This document shows positions 49,396 to 62,387 of a stretch of DNA of 64,000 nt, piece by piece. The first letter of the stretch is position 1, and each line of letters begins with the position of its first letter. A program made the position numbers and the translations under genes. Below the pieces are notes generated by a model. The model was given only the letters and a program-made list of their open reading frames with translations. It was not told the origin of the DNA and ran no database searches. The stretch comes from Micromonospora tarapacensis (GTDB lineage: Bacteria > Actinomycetota > Actinomycetes > Mycobacteriales > Micromonosporaceae): NCBI RefSeq assembly GCF_019697375.1, contig NZ_JAHCDI010000003.1, positions 248,001 to 312,000 of the forward strand, in the 5' to 3' direction.

Positions 49396-50439
49396 ATGTC
49401 CGACCAGCCACCCCCGGCGGGTCCGTCCTCGCCCACCCCCGGCGAGTCTCCCGGCACGCCGCCGGCCTGGGGCGGTCATCCCGCCGGCCCGGCGCCCGGC
49501 CAGCCGCCCCACGCCGCGGTGCCGCCCTATCCGGGCCAGCCGCCCTACCCCGGTCAGCCGGCCTACGGCTGGTACCACCCGGGCGGGTACGGGCACGATC
49601 CTTCCGATCCGCTGGTGACCCCGCCCGGGGCGGGGCTCGGCGCCTGGTTCGCGCGTTGTGCGGGGGCGGCCCGCCGGGGCTGGCGCCCGCTGCTGCCGAT
49701 CCTCGTGCTCACCCAGGTGCTGCCCGGGGCGGTGCTGTCGGTGCTCACGCTGGCCGTCGATCCCTCGGCACGCTGGGACGCCGAGCTCGCCGGTGATGCC
49801 GCCGCGCTGCCCGCGACCTTCTGGACGGACCTGTCCACGCTGCTGGTCGTCCTGCTCGGCGGCAGTCTGCTTCTCGGCCTGGTGCAGTGCCTCGGCTGGG
49901 CCGCCGGCACCTGGGTGATCGCCCGGCAGGCGGCCGGCGAGCCGGTCACTGCCGGCGCGGCCCTGCGTTACGGCCTGCGCCGGGCGCCCGGACTCTGGGG
50001 TTGGTCGCTGCTCGTCGTGCTGATCGTCGGCATCGGGTTCTGCCTGTGCTTCCTGCCCGGCGTCTACGCGGCGTTCGCGCTCGCCATGGCCGGCCCGGTG
50101 TACCTGTTCGAGCGGCGGGATCCGATCGGCCGGTCGCACCGGATGCTGCGCGACCGGCTGGGGCTGCTGCTCGGCCGGGTGGCGCTGGTGGCCGCCGCCG
50201 TGATCAGCGTCTCACTGGTCACGGGCCTGGTCGAGTCGGTGGCGATCCTGCCGTTCGGCGCCACCGCGCTCGACTCGCCGGGCACGGCGGTGGGAGTCGT
50301 CCTCACGATCGTGGTGGTGTCGGTGTTGACGCTGCCGGCGTACCTCGCCCAACTGGTCGGGCTCGTCGTCACCTACGCCGAGCAGCGTGCCCATGAAGGC
50401 CCGGTCAACGGCGCGCAACTGGCCGCCGAACTCGGCTGA
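49396..50439 (+). CDS. Membrane protein with Pro/Gly/Tyr-rich N terminus (347 aa)
   Basis: ATG at 49396. The first ~85 residues are a Pro/Gly-rich cytosolic leader with 'YPGQPPYPGQPAYGWYHPGGYG' repeats. Six membrane segments follow, starting at 'RPLLPILVLTQVLPGAVLSVLTL'. The pattern resembles the DUF7544/glycerophosphoryl-diester-phosphodiesterase-type membrane domain seen in actinobacteria ('RYGLRRAPGLWGWSLLVVLIVGIGF', 'AGPVYLFERRDPIGRSHRMLRDRLG'). Transport or assembly role unknown. Confidence 0.8.
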   Translation: MSDQPPPAGPSSPTPGESPGTPPAWGGHPAGPAPGQPPHAAVPPYPGQPPYPGQPAYGWYHPGGYGHDPSDPLVTPPGAGLGAWFARCAGAARRGWRPLLPILVLTQVLPGAVLSVLTLAVDPSARWDAELAGDAAALPATFWTDLSTLLVVLLGGSLLLGLVQCLGWAAGTWVIARQAAGEPVTAGAALRYGLRRAPGLWGWSLLVVLIVGIGFCLCFLPGVYAAFALAMAGPVYLFERRDPIGRSHRMLRDRLGLLLGRVALVAAAVISVSLVTGLVESVAILPFGATALDSPGTAVGVVLTIVVVSVLTLPAYLAQLVGLVVTYAEQRAHEGPVNGAQLAAELG

Positions 50440-50453
50440 CCCGGGCCATCGTG

Positions 50454-50480
50454 CTTGCACTCGGCAGGGCAGAGTGCTAA
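50454..50480 (+). promoter_or_regulatory. CIRCE-like element 1 (HrcA operator)
   Basis: CTTGCACTC (50454-50462), 9 bases, then GAGTGCTAA (50472-50480). The right half matches the CIRCE consensus exactly; the left half deviates in its first three bases. It lies 235 bases before groEL. Confidence 0.8.
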
Positions 50481-52337
<1,857 letters not shown>

Positions 52338-52356
52338 GTCCAGCTCCAACCGCAAA

Positions 52357-52389
52357 GGGGCGGTCCGCGTCAGCGGACCGCCCCCTTTT
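52357..52389 (+). terminator. Rho-independent terminator of groEL
   Basis: Perfect 12-bp arms GGGGCGGTCCGC (52357-52368) and GCGGACCGCCCC (52373-52384) with loop GTCA, followed by CTTTTC. It is the clearest intrinsic terminator in the window and also lies at the end of the convergent gene at 52392. Confidence 0.92.
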
Positions 52390-52391
52390 CG

Positions 52392-52634
52392 CTATGTCGG
52401 CAGCGGTCGCTGGTTCCGTCGCTTCTGCGCCCGGTCGTACGGCGGGCGGTGCGGAACCGGTTCGTCCACCAGGGTGACCGGTTCCTCCGGCGGCTCACTC
52501 GCTCCGGTCATCTCCGCGAGCTGCGCGGCGTCGCCGTAGTCGAGCCGGTCGATCGCCAGTTGGTCGGGGAGTTCGTGTACCGGGGTCCAGGTGACCGGCG
52601 GCGCGTCCTGGGTCTGATCGTCCTCCATGGTCAT
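52392..52634 (-). CDS. Small conserved-type acidic protein (80 aa)
   Basis: ATG at 52634 follows GAGGAGG. The sequence begins MTMEDDQTQDAPPVTWTPVH, has an acidic first half ('ELPDQLAIDRLDYGDAAQLAEMTG') and a basic end 'YDRAQKRRNQRPLPT'. I recognise no domain. It converges on groEL and shares the terminator hairpin region. Its clean ribosome site supports expression. Confidence 0.65.
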   Translation of the reverse strand: MTMEDDQTQDAPPVTWTPVHELPDQLAIDRLDYGDAAQLAEMTGASEPPEEPVTLVDEPVPHRPPYDRAQKRRNQRPLPT

Positions 52635-52701
52635 GCTGCCTCCTCTACCCGAACGGTAGGGGGCGTCGATGACCCGGGCGGGCGAATGGCAGATTCAAGA
52701 A

Positions 52702-53655
52702 CTATTGGCTGTCTGCCGTCTCCGTGGTTCGGAGCGGCTTCCGGTAGAGAAAGAACACCCGCTCGATACGGGCGCCCGCGCTACCCGAATAGAAGGGGAT
52801 CGGCCCGACCCAGCCAATCTGCGCGGCCTCGACTCCCGCCGCCCGCTGGTCGCGCAGACAGCGACGCAGGAGGACGCCGCCGATGCCCGACCCTTCGGCG
52901 GCGGGCGCGGTGCCCATCGGTCCGAACCAACTCGGCCGGGACGACCCGTACGCCGCAAAGCCGAGCACCTCACCGTGGCGTTCGGCCAGGTGGCAGCCGG
53001 CGTCGGGGCGGCCGAGCGAACCGGCCAACTCGGCATCCCAGGTGCCGCCGAAGGTCGCCTGGGCGAACGCGGCGAGCGCCGGCAGGTCGGCCGGCTCCGC
53101 GCGGCGTACCGTCACCGCCTGCCCGGCCAACCGGGCCTCGGCGACCTCCGTCGACCGCAGCGCCGGCGACCCGTCGTCCGACAGGTCGGCGGTCATGTTC
53201 CAGGCGGTACGGTCCTGCCGGTAGCCGAGCGCGAGCGCGAGACAGACGGCCGGGGTGTAGCGCACGTCAATGCCCGGCCAGGCATAGTGCGGCGGGTTTC
53301 CGGCGAGCAGCACCTCGCCTGCGCCGAGGTCGGCCAGCGCCCGTTCGGCGTGCCCGAGCAGGGCCCGCCCGACGCCCCGCCGCCGCAGCCGCGGCTCCAC
53401 CGCCAGCAGATCCACGTGCCCGACTCGCCCGTCAGCGGCGGAGAGGGAGCTGATCAGTACGCCGACCAGCTCTTCCTCCCGGTGGGCACCGAGCACCCGT
53501 ACCGTCCGGTCGGCGGCGGCCCGTGGCCAGAGCGTCGCCACGAGCGGCCCCGCCTCGGCCGCGTCCTCCGGCAGGTCGAGCGCCCGCCGGCAGAGTGCCG
53601 CCACCTCGGGCGTCTGCTCGACGGTCAACTCGGCGATGCTGATCCCGGCGTCCAT
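52702..53655 (-). CDS. Tandem-GNAT acetyltransferase (317 aa)
   Basis: ATG at 53655. The N-terminal domain carries 'VDLLAVEPRLRRRGVGRALLGHAERALADLG' (RRRGVG acetyl-CoA loop). The C-terminal domain has 'GTAPAAEGSGIGGVLLRRCLRDQRAAG' (EGSGIG) and 'WVGPIPFYSGSAGARIERVFFLYRK', a motif seen in GNATs of the mycothiol-synthase-like double type. It is not MshD: the arrangement differs. Substrate unknown. It reads toward the small acidic protein, 67 bases away. Confidence 0.85.
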   Translation of the reverse strand: MDAGISIAELTVEQTPEVAALCRRALDLPEDAAEAGPLVATLWPRAAADRTVRVLGAHREEELVGVLISSLSAADGRVGHVDLLAVEPRLRRRGVGRALLGHAERALADLGAGEVLLAGNPPHYAWPGIDVRYTPAVCLALALGYRQDRTAWNMTADLSDDGSPALRSTEVAEARLAGQAVTVRRAEPADLPALAAFAQATFGGTWDAELAGSLGRPDAGCHLAERHGEVLGFAAYGSSRPSWFGPMGTAPAAEGSGIGGVLLRRCLRDQRAAGVEAAQIGWVGPIPFYSGSAGARIERVFFLYRKPLRTTETADSQ

Positions 53656-53742
53656 GGCTGCCGACCCTAGATCAAATCAGGCGCCGGTGTCAGTCCTGAC
53701 CGGCGTCGCCTCCCATCATCGGCGGTCAGCGCGGCCCGACGG

Positions 53743-53895
53743 TCAGGATTGACCGGTGACGTGAACGGCCCCGCAGCACAGGGCCACGACGAGGGCCGGC
53801 ACGCCGAGCAGGATCAGCAGCGCCAGGCCACGCCACCGGGCTGTCGAGGGGAGCGGGAGGGGAGTCGCCGTCGCCGGGGAACGACCGTCATCCAT
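53743..53895 (-). CDS. Small single-TM membrane protein (50 aa)
   Basis: ATG at 53895 (ATGGATGACGGTCG) and TGA at 53743 give a 50-residue peptide: a polar, Pro-rich N terminus (MDDGRSPATATPLPLPSTAR) followed by one strong membrane helix 'WRGLALLILLGVPALVVALC' and a short tail 'CGAVHVTGQS'. It is too short for routine gene callers. The upstream site is weak, so expression is not certain. It lies in the gap between the XRE-cupin gene and the GNAT gene, same strand as both. Confidence 0.5.
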   Translation of the reverse strand: MDDGRSPATATPLPLPSTARWRGLALLILLGVPALVVALCCGAVHVTGQS

Positions 53896-53949
53896 GAGTC
53901 CGCAAGATAGCAGTTCCAGGCTTCCCCGAATTTATGATCTCCGGTCTGG

Positions 53950-54509
53950 TCAGCCGCGAGGTGTGCGGATCAGCAGGCTCGCCTCGACCTCTTCCGTGCC
54001 GACCGCGGCGTAGAAATGAGGGGTGTCGGCGGCCCAGGAGACGTGGTCGCCGGGGCCGGCCGACAGGGCGCGCCGACCGGCCCGACCCGGGCCTGGCCGC
54101 GGAAGACGGACAGGTGCTCGGTCGCGCCGGCCGGGTGGGCGGGCGAGACCTGCTCGACGCCGACGACGATGCGCAGGGCGAACAGCTCGTAGGTGGCGGC
54201 CGGCTCCTCGAAGACCTCCAGCAGCGTCGACACCACCGCCTCGCCCCGCACCGGTGAGGCGGCCGTGGCCGGGGCGCCGCGGTCGAGTGTCAGCGCGCTC
54301 ATCGGCACACCGAGTGCGGCGGCGATCGCGTAGAGGGTCTCCAGTCGCGGATCGCGGGTGCCGTTCTCCAGTCCGGACAGGGTCGCCTTTCCCACGCCGG
54401 CCAGGCGGGCCAGTTCGGAGAGGGTCAGCCCGCGCGTTTCACGCAGCCCGCGCAGCCGCCGGCCCACTGCCGGCCCCTGGTGCTGGGGGCTTGTCCCGCG
54501 CGTGGTCAT
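53950..54509 (-). pseudogene. XRE-cupin regulator, frameshifted
   Basis: ATG at 54509 gives an HTH ('RRLRGLRETRGLTLSELARLAGVGKATLSGLENGTRDP') typical of XRE regulators fused to a cupin sensor. The cupin begins in frame ('YELFALRIVVGVEQVSPAHPAGATEHLSVFRGQARVG') but its second half ('LSAGPGDHVSWAADTPHFYA', 'EEVEASLLIRTPRG') needs one G added to the GGG run at 54066-54068. The repaired length is 186 residues, normal for the class. It is divergent from the BenE-like gene across a perfect palindrome and probably controls it. Confidence 0.82.
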
Positions 54510-54533
54510 CTGCGTATGGTGCCACCCGGCGTC

Positions 54534-54551
54534 CGTTCCGTTTACGGAACG
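54534..54551. promoter_or_regulatory. Perfect 18-base palindrome between regulator and transporter
   Basis: CGTTCCGT-TT-ACGGAACG lies 16 bases from the regulator... start side (ATG 54509, ends at 54534) and 15 bases before the BenE ATG (54567). It is a likely operator for the XRE-cupin protein, covering both promoters. Confidence 0.65.
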
Positions 54552-54566
54552 ACGGGAGGAGCGCTG

Positions 54567-55747
54567 ATGGATTGGGTACGACCGGTCGTCGCCGGCCTGC
54601 TGAGCGCGATCGTGGGCTACGCGAGTTCGTTCACGCTCGTGCTCGCCGGGTTGCAGGCCGTCGGCGCCAACTCGGCCCAGGCCGCCTCGGGCCTGCTCGC
54701 CACCTGTCTCGGCATCGGGGTAGCCGGCGCGGTGCTGACCCTGCGTTACCGGACGCCCATCGCGATCGCGTGGTCCACGCCCGGCGCGGCCCTGCTCGTC
54801 GGGGCCGGCCCGGTGGCGGGCGGCTTCCCACGGCCGTCGGTGCCTTCCTGGTCTGCGCGGCGCTGACCGTGGTCGCCGGCCTGGTGCCGTGGTTGGCGCG
54901 CGTGATCGCGGCCATCCCGCGGCCGGTCGCCGGTGCGATGCTTGCCGGCATCCTCGTGCCGCTGTGCACGGCTCCGGTCCAGGCCCTGGTGGACGTCCCG
55001 GCACTGGCGGTGCCGGTCATCGTTACCTGGGCGGTGCTGCTGCGCTTCGCGCGCGGCTGGGCGGTGCCGGGCGCGCTGGTCGCGGCGGTGGCGGCGATCG
55101 GCCTGACCGGGCAGCACGCGGGCCTCGCCGACGCCACGCTGCGACCCGCCCTGGCCTGGACCGTCCCCACCTTCGACCTCGGTGCCATCGTCGGCCTCGC
55201 ACTTCCGTTGTTCCTGGTCACCATGGCCGGCCAGAACGTACCGGGCGCCGCGGTCCTGTCCAGCTACGGGTACCAGGCACCACTGCGGCCCGCGCTGGTC
55301 ACGACCGGTCTGGTGAGCGCGGCTGGTGCCCTGTCCGGCGGCCACCAGGTAAACCTCGCCGCCATCACCGCCGCCCTGACCGCCGGTCCCGAGGCCCACC
55401 CCGACCCGCGCCGGCGCTGGATCGCCACCCTGGCCCTGGCGGGCGGCCAGGTGCTGCTCGGGATCGGGGCGGGCGTGGCGACCGCGCTCGTGTTGCTCTC
55501 CCCGCCGGTGCTGGTGATCGCCGTCGCCGGCCTGGCCCTGCTGCCCGCCCTCGGCTCGTCACTGGGCAACGCCGTCTCCGACCCGGCCATGGTGTTGCCC
55601 GCTGTGGTGACGTTCGTCGTCACCGCGTCGGGCGTCGCCGTGCTCGGCATCGGCGCCGCGTTCTGGGGCCTGCTCGCCGGCCTGGCCGCCTTGCTGGTGC
55701 TGCATCGCCGTCGGCCCACAGCCGATGCTGTGCCGCTTCCCCGGTGA
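54567..55747 (+). pseudogene. benE: BenE-like benzoate transporter, frameshifted
   Basis: ATG at 54567 follows GGGAGGAG. The first ~87 residues ('VGYASSFTLVLAGLQAVGANSAQAASGLLATCLGIG', 'TPIAIAWSTPGAALLV') and the later part ('VGAFLVCAALTVVAGLVPWL', 'PLFLVTMAGQNVPGAAVLSSYGY') match benzoate/H+ symporters of the BenE family. They are in two frames that join when one C is added to the CCC run at 54827-54829, giving 393 residues and ~12 membrane helices. It should import aromatic acids. The XRE-cupin gene is divergent. Confidence 0.85.
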
Positions 55748-55808
55748 TCGACCCTGCCGACGGTCGATCGCCCGCCGATCCCGGTCACCGCTCAGCATGC
55801 CCCGCGCG

Positions 55809-58293
55809 TCAGCTGCGGGCGGCTGAGACGGCGGCGTAGGCGTCGACCAGCCCGGCGCCGACGACGTTCCCCGTGCCGCCGCACTCGTCGGTCTGGTTCC
55901 GAGATCGGTGGCTGGCCTCGACCGGGGTGGCCGTCTCGCGCAGGATGCGCCGGGTTCGATCGAGGTCACCGACGAGTTCCGGGTTGGCCGACCACATCAA
56001 CGCCACCACGCCGGCCACCTGCGGGGCGGCCATCGACGTGCCGTCGAGCACCGCGTACCCACCGCCGGGCATCGCGGAGAGGACGTCGGCCCCCGGCGCC
56101 ATCAGGTCCGGCTTGGTCACCCCGCCGGCCGCCGGGCCGCGGGAGGAGAAGGCGGTGACCCGACGCCGGCCGTCCACCGCGCCCACCGTCAGCACGTCCG
56201 CGTACGGCGCGGGCGGGTCCTGCACCGAGCCGCAGAACGGGCCGGTGTTGCCGGCAGCCGCGACGACGAGGATCCCGGCCGCCTCCAGCGCCTCGGTGGC
56301 CGGCCGCAGGGTCCGTGGGTCGCAACCCTCGATCGGCGGGCAGCCCCACGAGTTGGTCAGGATCTCCGGCGCCCGGGCCGGCCGGCCCCGGATGAAGGGG
56401 TCCCCGCCGGGCGGAAAGGGCGCCAGCATGAACTGGAGACAGTCCAGGTAGTACGCCGGGCTGCCGAGATTGCGGTCGAGATTGACGCAGCCGACCCACT
56501 GCGCACCGGGGGCCACGCCGATGCCGCCCCGGCCCACCGCGCTGCCCGTCGTGTGGGTGCCGTGCCCGCTCCGGTCGGTCGGCGTGCGGGTGGCGTTCCA
56601 GGGGTCGAACCACGAATCGTCGCCACCCCGGAAGCCCTCGGCCAGGCTCGGGTGTTGCCCGTCCACCCCGGAGTCGGAACTGCCCACGGTGATCCCGGCA
56701 CCGGTGACCCCGAGTCCGGACCAGACCCGGTCCGCACCGATCATCGTGATGTTCCACGGCGGGCCGGTCGGGGCGGTCGCGCCGCCGGCGCCGCGACCGG
56801 GGGCGCCGGCAACGGGCGCAGCCGCTGGCTCACCAGCACCCGCGCCGCCTCGGGGCGGCCGGCCAACCAGGCCCGCACCCCCGGTCCGCCAGCTACCTCC
56901 ACACCGTTGACCAGGTAGTAGGGGGTGTGGTCCAGCCGCAACCGGCGTAGGTCCCGCCGTAGGTCGGCCTGGGTGCGCTCGGCGGTGTCGACCAGTCGTC
57001 GGTAGACCTCCCCGACGCGGGCGTCCCGCCCCGCCCTTCCCGGCCCGCCGGTCAGGTCGGTGAGGTCGGCCTGTTCCCGCAGCACCACGAAGAGCCGCTC
57101 ACCGTGCAGTCCCGGCTGGCCGGCGGTGGCACCGACCAACCCGACGGTGAGCAGCAGAGCCAGGGCGGTCGCCGCGGCCACCGCCCGGCGCGGCGGACGG
57201 GCCGCCGGGCGGGCCAGCAGCAGGCCGTACGCGGTCGCCAGCAGGAGCCCGGCGGCGAGCCTGGCGCCGGCGGCGACCGCCACCCAGAAGGGCACGTCCC
57301 GCGCGCCGACCAGCAGCAGACTGATCTCCTCCGGATCGGTGAAGGCGAGCGGACCGAACATGCCGAGCCCGACCAGCCAGGCGGTCGGTGTCCGGTTGGT
57401 GGCCCCGGCGGCGCGGTGACTCAGGGCGCGCAGCGCGGCCAACGCGAAGCCCGTCGGTGGCAACGTCACCAGCAGCGGCAACTGGGCGCCGGACTGGCCG
57501 CCGCCGGCACCGACCAGCAGCAGCACCACCCCGGCCACGAGGCCGCCCACCAGCACCAGCCGGGCGGGCCGGGGCGGCTCGCCGACCTCGAACCGCCCCC
57601 AGAACCGAGCGTCCAGCAGCGCACCGGCCAGCACGCCGACCGCCGCCGCGGCCAGTCCGGCGAGAACGGTCTCCACCAGCCCGCCGAGCGCGCCCAGCCA
57701 GACCCAGGGGAGCAGCAGGGTCAGCCCGGCGGCCAGGGCGAGCAGGGTCACCACCGAAGGGCGCACGTTGGAGCGCGGCGCCCGTTCGTCCGGACCGCCC
57801 GCGCGCTCGTCCGGACCGCCCGTATGCCGGCCGGGTTCGCCGTCGGGCCGCCCGGGTCCGCCATCCGGCCGGCCGGGACCGAGGACGTGGTGCGACAACC
57901 GGCTCGCGGCCAGGGCCAGCAGCGTGGCCGTCACGGTCAGCGCCGCGAGGTACGCCTCGTGGTGCACCGGGGGGATGGCCCGCAGCAGTCCGAGCACGGC
58001 GAGCACGAGCGCCCCGGCCAACCACAGCCGGCCGGCGACGCGGACCGCCGCCGAGCGGGGATCAGGGCCAGTGGCAGGGCCGCGGCACCGATCAGTGGCA
58101 CGGCGAGCAGGCAGACCACCGGCCAGAGCGGCACCCACCGGTCCATCCCGCCGATCAGCAGCACCTGGTCGACAGCCCAGCCGCCGGTCTGCGATCCGAT
58201 CGTGACCGCGACCACCCAGCAGCCACCGAGCACCGCCAAGAGCACCGCCCATGGGCTGCCGCCTCGGCCGGGTGTGGAGTAGTCCGCCCGCAT
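55809..58293 (-). pseudogene. Membrane-anchored subtilisin-like protease, two frameshifts
   Basis: ATG at 58293 opens a polytopic N-terminal region of ~390 residues with about nine or ten hydrophobic segments. Then comes an I9-like propeptide ('LFVVLREQADLTDL', 'YYLVNGVEVAGGPGVRAWLAGRPEAARVLVSQ'). The S8 domain has Asp in 'VGSSDSGVDGQHPSL', His in 'SGHGTHTTGSAVG' and Ser in 'LDGTSMAAPQVAGVV'. Three frames must be joined by one base at ~56776-56790 and one C in CCCC at 58057-58060. The repaired length is 828 residues, a multiple of three. A stand-alone secreted protease would not need the membrane region. Confidence 0.8.
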
Positions 58294-58443
58294 CCGCACA
58301 CCTTACGAGGTGGGTGGCCGGCCGGAGGGCTCGCTCGCGTCTCATCGGCAGGGCAGGCGGATGAGCGCGGGGCGCCGCGGAGCACCGCCCGGCCGGACGG
58401 GCGCGGCATGTCACCGGCCGGCCGGTAGGGCTACCGTGGACGG

Positions 58444-60267
58444 GTGCGCGATCCACACGTCCTACGGTCCGTCGCCGGGCAACTCTCGCCCTCCCGCCGC
58501 ACCGCCGACCTGCGCAGGCTGCGGGCCGAGCGGTTCGACGTGCTCATCATCGGTGGTGGTGTGACCGGCGCTGGCGCGGCCGTCGACGCCGCCTCCCGGG
58601 GCCTGAAGGTGGCGCTGGTGGAGGCGCGCGACTTCGCGGCCGGCACGTCCAGCCGGTCCAGCAAGCTGATCCACGGCGGCCTGCGCTACCTGGAGCAGCT
58701 GGAGTTCAACCTGGTGCACGAGGCCCTCACCGAGCGGGGCCTGCTGGCCACCCGGCTGGCACCGCACCTGGTGCGTCCGGTGCCGTTCCTGGTGCCGCTC
58801 CCCGCCGGGCAGGGCATACGCGATCTGCCCGGCCGACTGTTCCGCCGGGCCTACTACGGGGCCGGGGTGGCCGCGTACGACGCCTTCGCCGGCCTCTTCG
58901 GTGGTGGCCGTGGAATGCCGCTGCACCGGCACCTGAGCCGGGAGGGTGCCCGCCGGGTCTTCCCGAGCCTGCGCTCCGACGGGCTGGCCGGTGCGATCCG
59001 CTACCACGACGGCCAGGTCGACGACGCCCGCCTGGTGATCACCCTCGCCCGCACCGCCGCCAGCCTGGGGGTGACCGTGGTGAGCAGCACCCGGGCGGTC
59101 GGGCTGATCCGACAGGCCCGGGAGGTCACCGGGGTCAGGGTCCGTGACCTGGAGGCACCCGCCGGTTCCCCGGAGGCCGAGTTCGAGGTACGCGCCCGCA
59201 CGGTGATCGCCGCCACCGGGGTCTGGACCGACGACATGTCCCGGATGCTCAACGATGTCGGGCTGCGCCGGGGCATCCGGGTCCGGGCCTCCAAGGGTGT
59301 GCACCTGGTGGTGCCCCGATCGGCGATCACCGGCGAAGCCGGCCTGATCCTGCGCACGCCCAGCAGCGTCCTGTTCGTCATTCCGTGGGGTGGACACTGG
59401 ATCATCGGCACCACGGACACCGACTGGCGGCTGGACCGCTCGCACCCGGCGGCCTCCGCCAGCGACATCGACTACCTCCTCCGGCAGGTCAACGCGGTGC
59501 TGGACCGGCCGCTCACCACCGCCGACATCGAGGGCGTCTACGCCGGGCTGCGCCCGCTGCTGGCCGGCGAGGCGGACTCCACCTCCAAGCTCTCCCGGGA
59601 ACACGCCGTCATCGAGCCGATGCTCGGCCTGCTGCTGGTCGCCGGTGGCAAGTACACGACGTACCGGGTGATGGCCGCGGACGTGGTCGACCGGGCCGTC
59701 CGCCGGCTCGGCGGGCAGCGGCCGTCGCGCACCGCCGACCTGCCGTTGCTCGGCGCGGACGGGTACGCGGCCATGTGGCGGGACCGGGCCGACCTGGCCC
59801 GCCGCCACGGGGTGCCGGTGGGGGTGGTGGAGCACCTGCTGGAGCGTTACGGCAGCCTGACCCTCGACCTGCTCGCCCTGATCGACGCCGACCCGCTGCT
59901 GGCCTCCCCGCTGGCGGGCGCGCCGGAGTACCTCGCCGCGGAGGTGACCTACGCAGCCCGGGCCGAGGGTGCGTTGCACCTGGAGGACGTGCTGACCCGG
60001 CGTACCCGGATCTCGATCGAGACGAGCCATCGGGGCCTGGAGTCGGCCGGGCACGCGGCCGAACTGATGGGCGCGGTGCTGGGCTGGGGCGCCGCCCGCC
60101 GGACGCGGGAGGTGGCGCACTACCGGGCCCGGGTGGAGGCCGAACGGCAGTCGCAGCTGATGCCGGACGACGCGACCGCCGACGCGGCGCGGCTGGGCGC
60201 TCCGGACGTGCGGGGCTATGCCGCGGACCGGGGTGTCGACGACGGCGCGGCCGGCCTGGCCCGCTGA
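58444..60267 (+). CDS. glpD: Aerobic glycerol-3-phosphate dehydrogenase
   Basis: GTG at 58444, 607 residues. The FAD motif 'FDVLIIGGGVTGAGAAVDAASRGLKVALVE' at ~30-58 and 'GTSSRSSKLIHGGLRYLEQLEFNLVHEALTERGLL' are characteristic of GlpD, as is 'IPWGGHWIIGTTDTDW'. The substrate-binding 'VAGGKYTTYRVMAADVVDRAV' is intact, and the C-terminal ~120 residues are the usual cap domain. It oxidises glycerol-3-phosphate to DHAP with quinone reduction. No glpF/glpK is adjacent. Confidence 0.94.
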   Translation: MRDPHVLRSVAGQLSPSRRTADLRRLRAERFDVLIIGGGVTGAGAAVDAASRGLKVALVEARDFAAGTSSRSSKLIHGGLRYLEQLEFNLVHEALTERGLLATRLAPHLVRPVPFLVPLPAGQGIRDLPGRLFRRAYYGAGVAAYDAFAGLFGGGRGMPLHRHLSREGARRVFPSLRSDGLAGAIRYHDGQVDDARLVITLARTAASLGVTVVSSTRAVGLIRQAREVTGVRVRDLEAPAGSPEAEFEVRARTVIAATGVWTDDMSRMLNDVGLRRGIRVRASKGVHLVVPRSAITGEAGLILRTPSSVLFVIPWGGHWIIGTTDTDWRLDRSHPAASASDIDYLLRQVNAVLDRPLTTADIEGVYAGLRPLLAGEADSTSKLSREHAVIEPMLGLLLVAGGKYTTYRVMAADVVDRAVRRLGGQRPSRTADLPLLGADGYAAMWRDRADLARRHGVPVGVVEHLLERYGSLTLDLLALIDADPLLASPLAGAPEYLAAEVTYAARAEGALHLEDVLTRRTRISIETSHRGLESAGHAAELMGAVLGWGAARRTREVAHYRARVEAERQSQLMPDDATADAARLGAPDVRGYAADRGVDDGAAGLAR

Positions 60268-60349
60268 CGGATCCATTCTGGAGATCGCAGCCGATGGATA
60301 TCCATCCAGCCGGTTACGTTCGCTACCTACGGTGGGGTAAGTTCCGCGC

Positions 60350-60877
60350 GTGATTGCGCTTTCCCAGTCACGGCTGGCCGCCCTGTCCGTCACCGCCCTC
60401 CTGGCGGTCGTTCTCACTGGCTGCGCGCCGTTCGGCGGTCAGGCCGAGTCGCCGGAGGCGGCGAGCACACCGGTCGACGGTCCGCCCGAGGTCGGGGGCG
60501 CCGCGACCGCCGGCAGCGGGCGGGTCAGCCTGTTGCAGAACCTCGGCACCGACGGCCCACTGCGCACCCTGAACGTGGCACCGGACGGCCGCTGGGAGTG
60601 CGTCGACTGCGCGGGTGACGGGGTCACGTCGACCGGTGCGCTCACCGGGGAGCAGCGCGAGCGGTTGCAGTCGCTGCTCGCCGAACCGGCCCTGGCCGAG
60701 GAGACCGACGAGGCGCGCGGATACCGGGTCACCTGCATCGGCTCCCTCACCTCCAGCCTGCTCACCTCGGCCGGCCTGATCACCTCGCAGGACTGTCCCG
60801 GTGAGGAGCGACCGCCCGTCGCCGAGGAGATCATGCTGCTCCTGACCCAGAACACGCCCGCCGAACTGGTCGGCTGA
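60350..60877 (+). CDS. Secreted lipoprotein of unknown function (175 aa)
   Basis: GTG at 60350 opens a signal peptide ending in the lipobox 'VVLTGCAPFG'. A polar, low-complexity linker leads to a domain with 'RVSLLQNLGTDGPLRTLNVAPDGRWECVDCAGD', 'TSTGALTGEQRERLQSLLAEPAL' and two cysteines near the end. I recognise no family; the paired Cys suggest a disulphide. It is anchored on the outer membrane face. It starts 82 bases after glpD. Confidence 0.75.
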   Translation: MIALSQSRLAALSVTALLAVVLTGCAPFGGQAESPEAASTPVDGPPEVGGAATAGSGRVSLLQNLGTDGPLRTLNVAPDGRWECVDCAGDGVTSTGALTGEQRERLQSLLAEPALAEETDEARGYRVTCIGSLTSSLLTSAGLITSQDCPGEERPPVAEEIMLLLTQNTPAELVG

Positions 60878-60917
60878 GGCCGCCCTTGCGGGGGGGCCAG
60901 TCCGGTCGGCGACGAGG

Positions 60918-62318
<1,401 letters not shown>

Positions 62319-62387
62319 GCGGCCGAGGCTACGACCGGCCAGCGATGATCACCAAGCTGGGGGTCGTCGCCGGGTACGGTGGCTGCC

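Noticed and set aside
58462..60417. A 651-residue frame antisense to glpD
   Set aside because: Gly/Gln/Arg-rich composition without motifs, while glpD carries all expected signatures.
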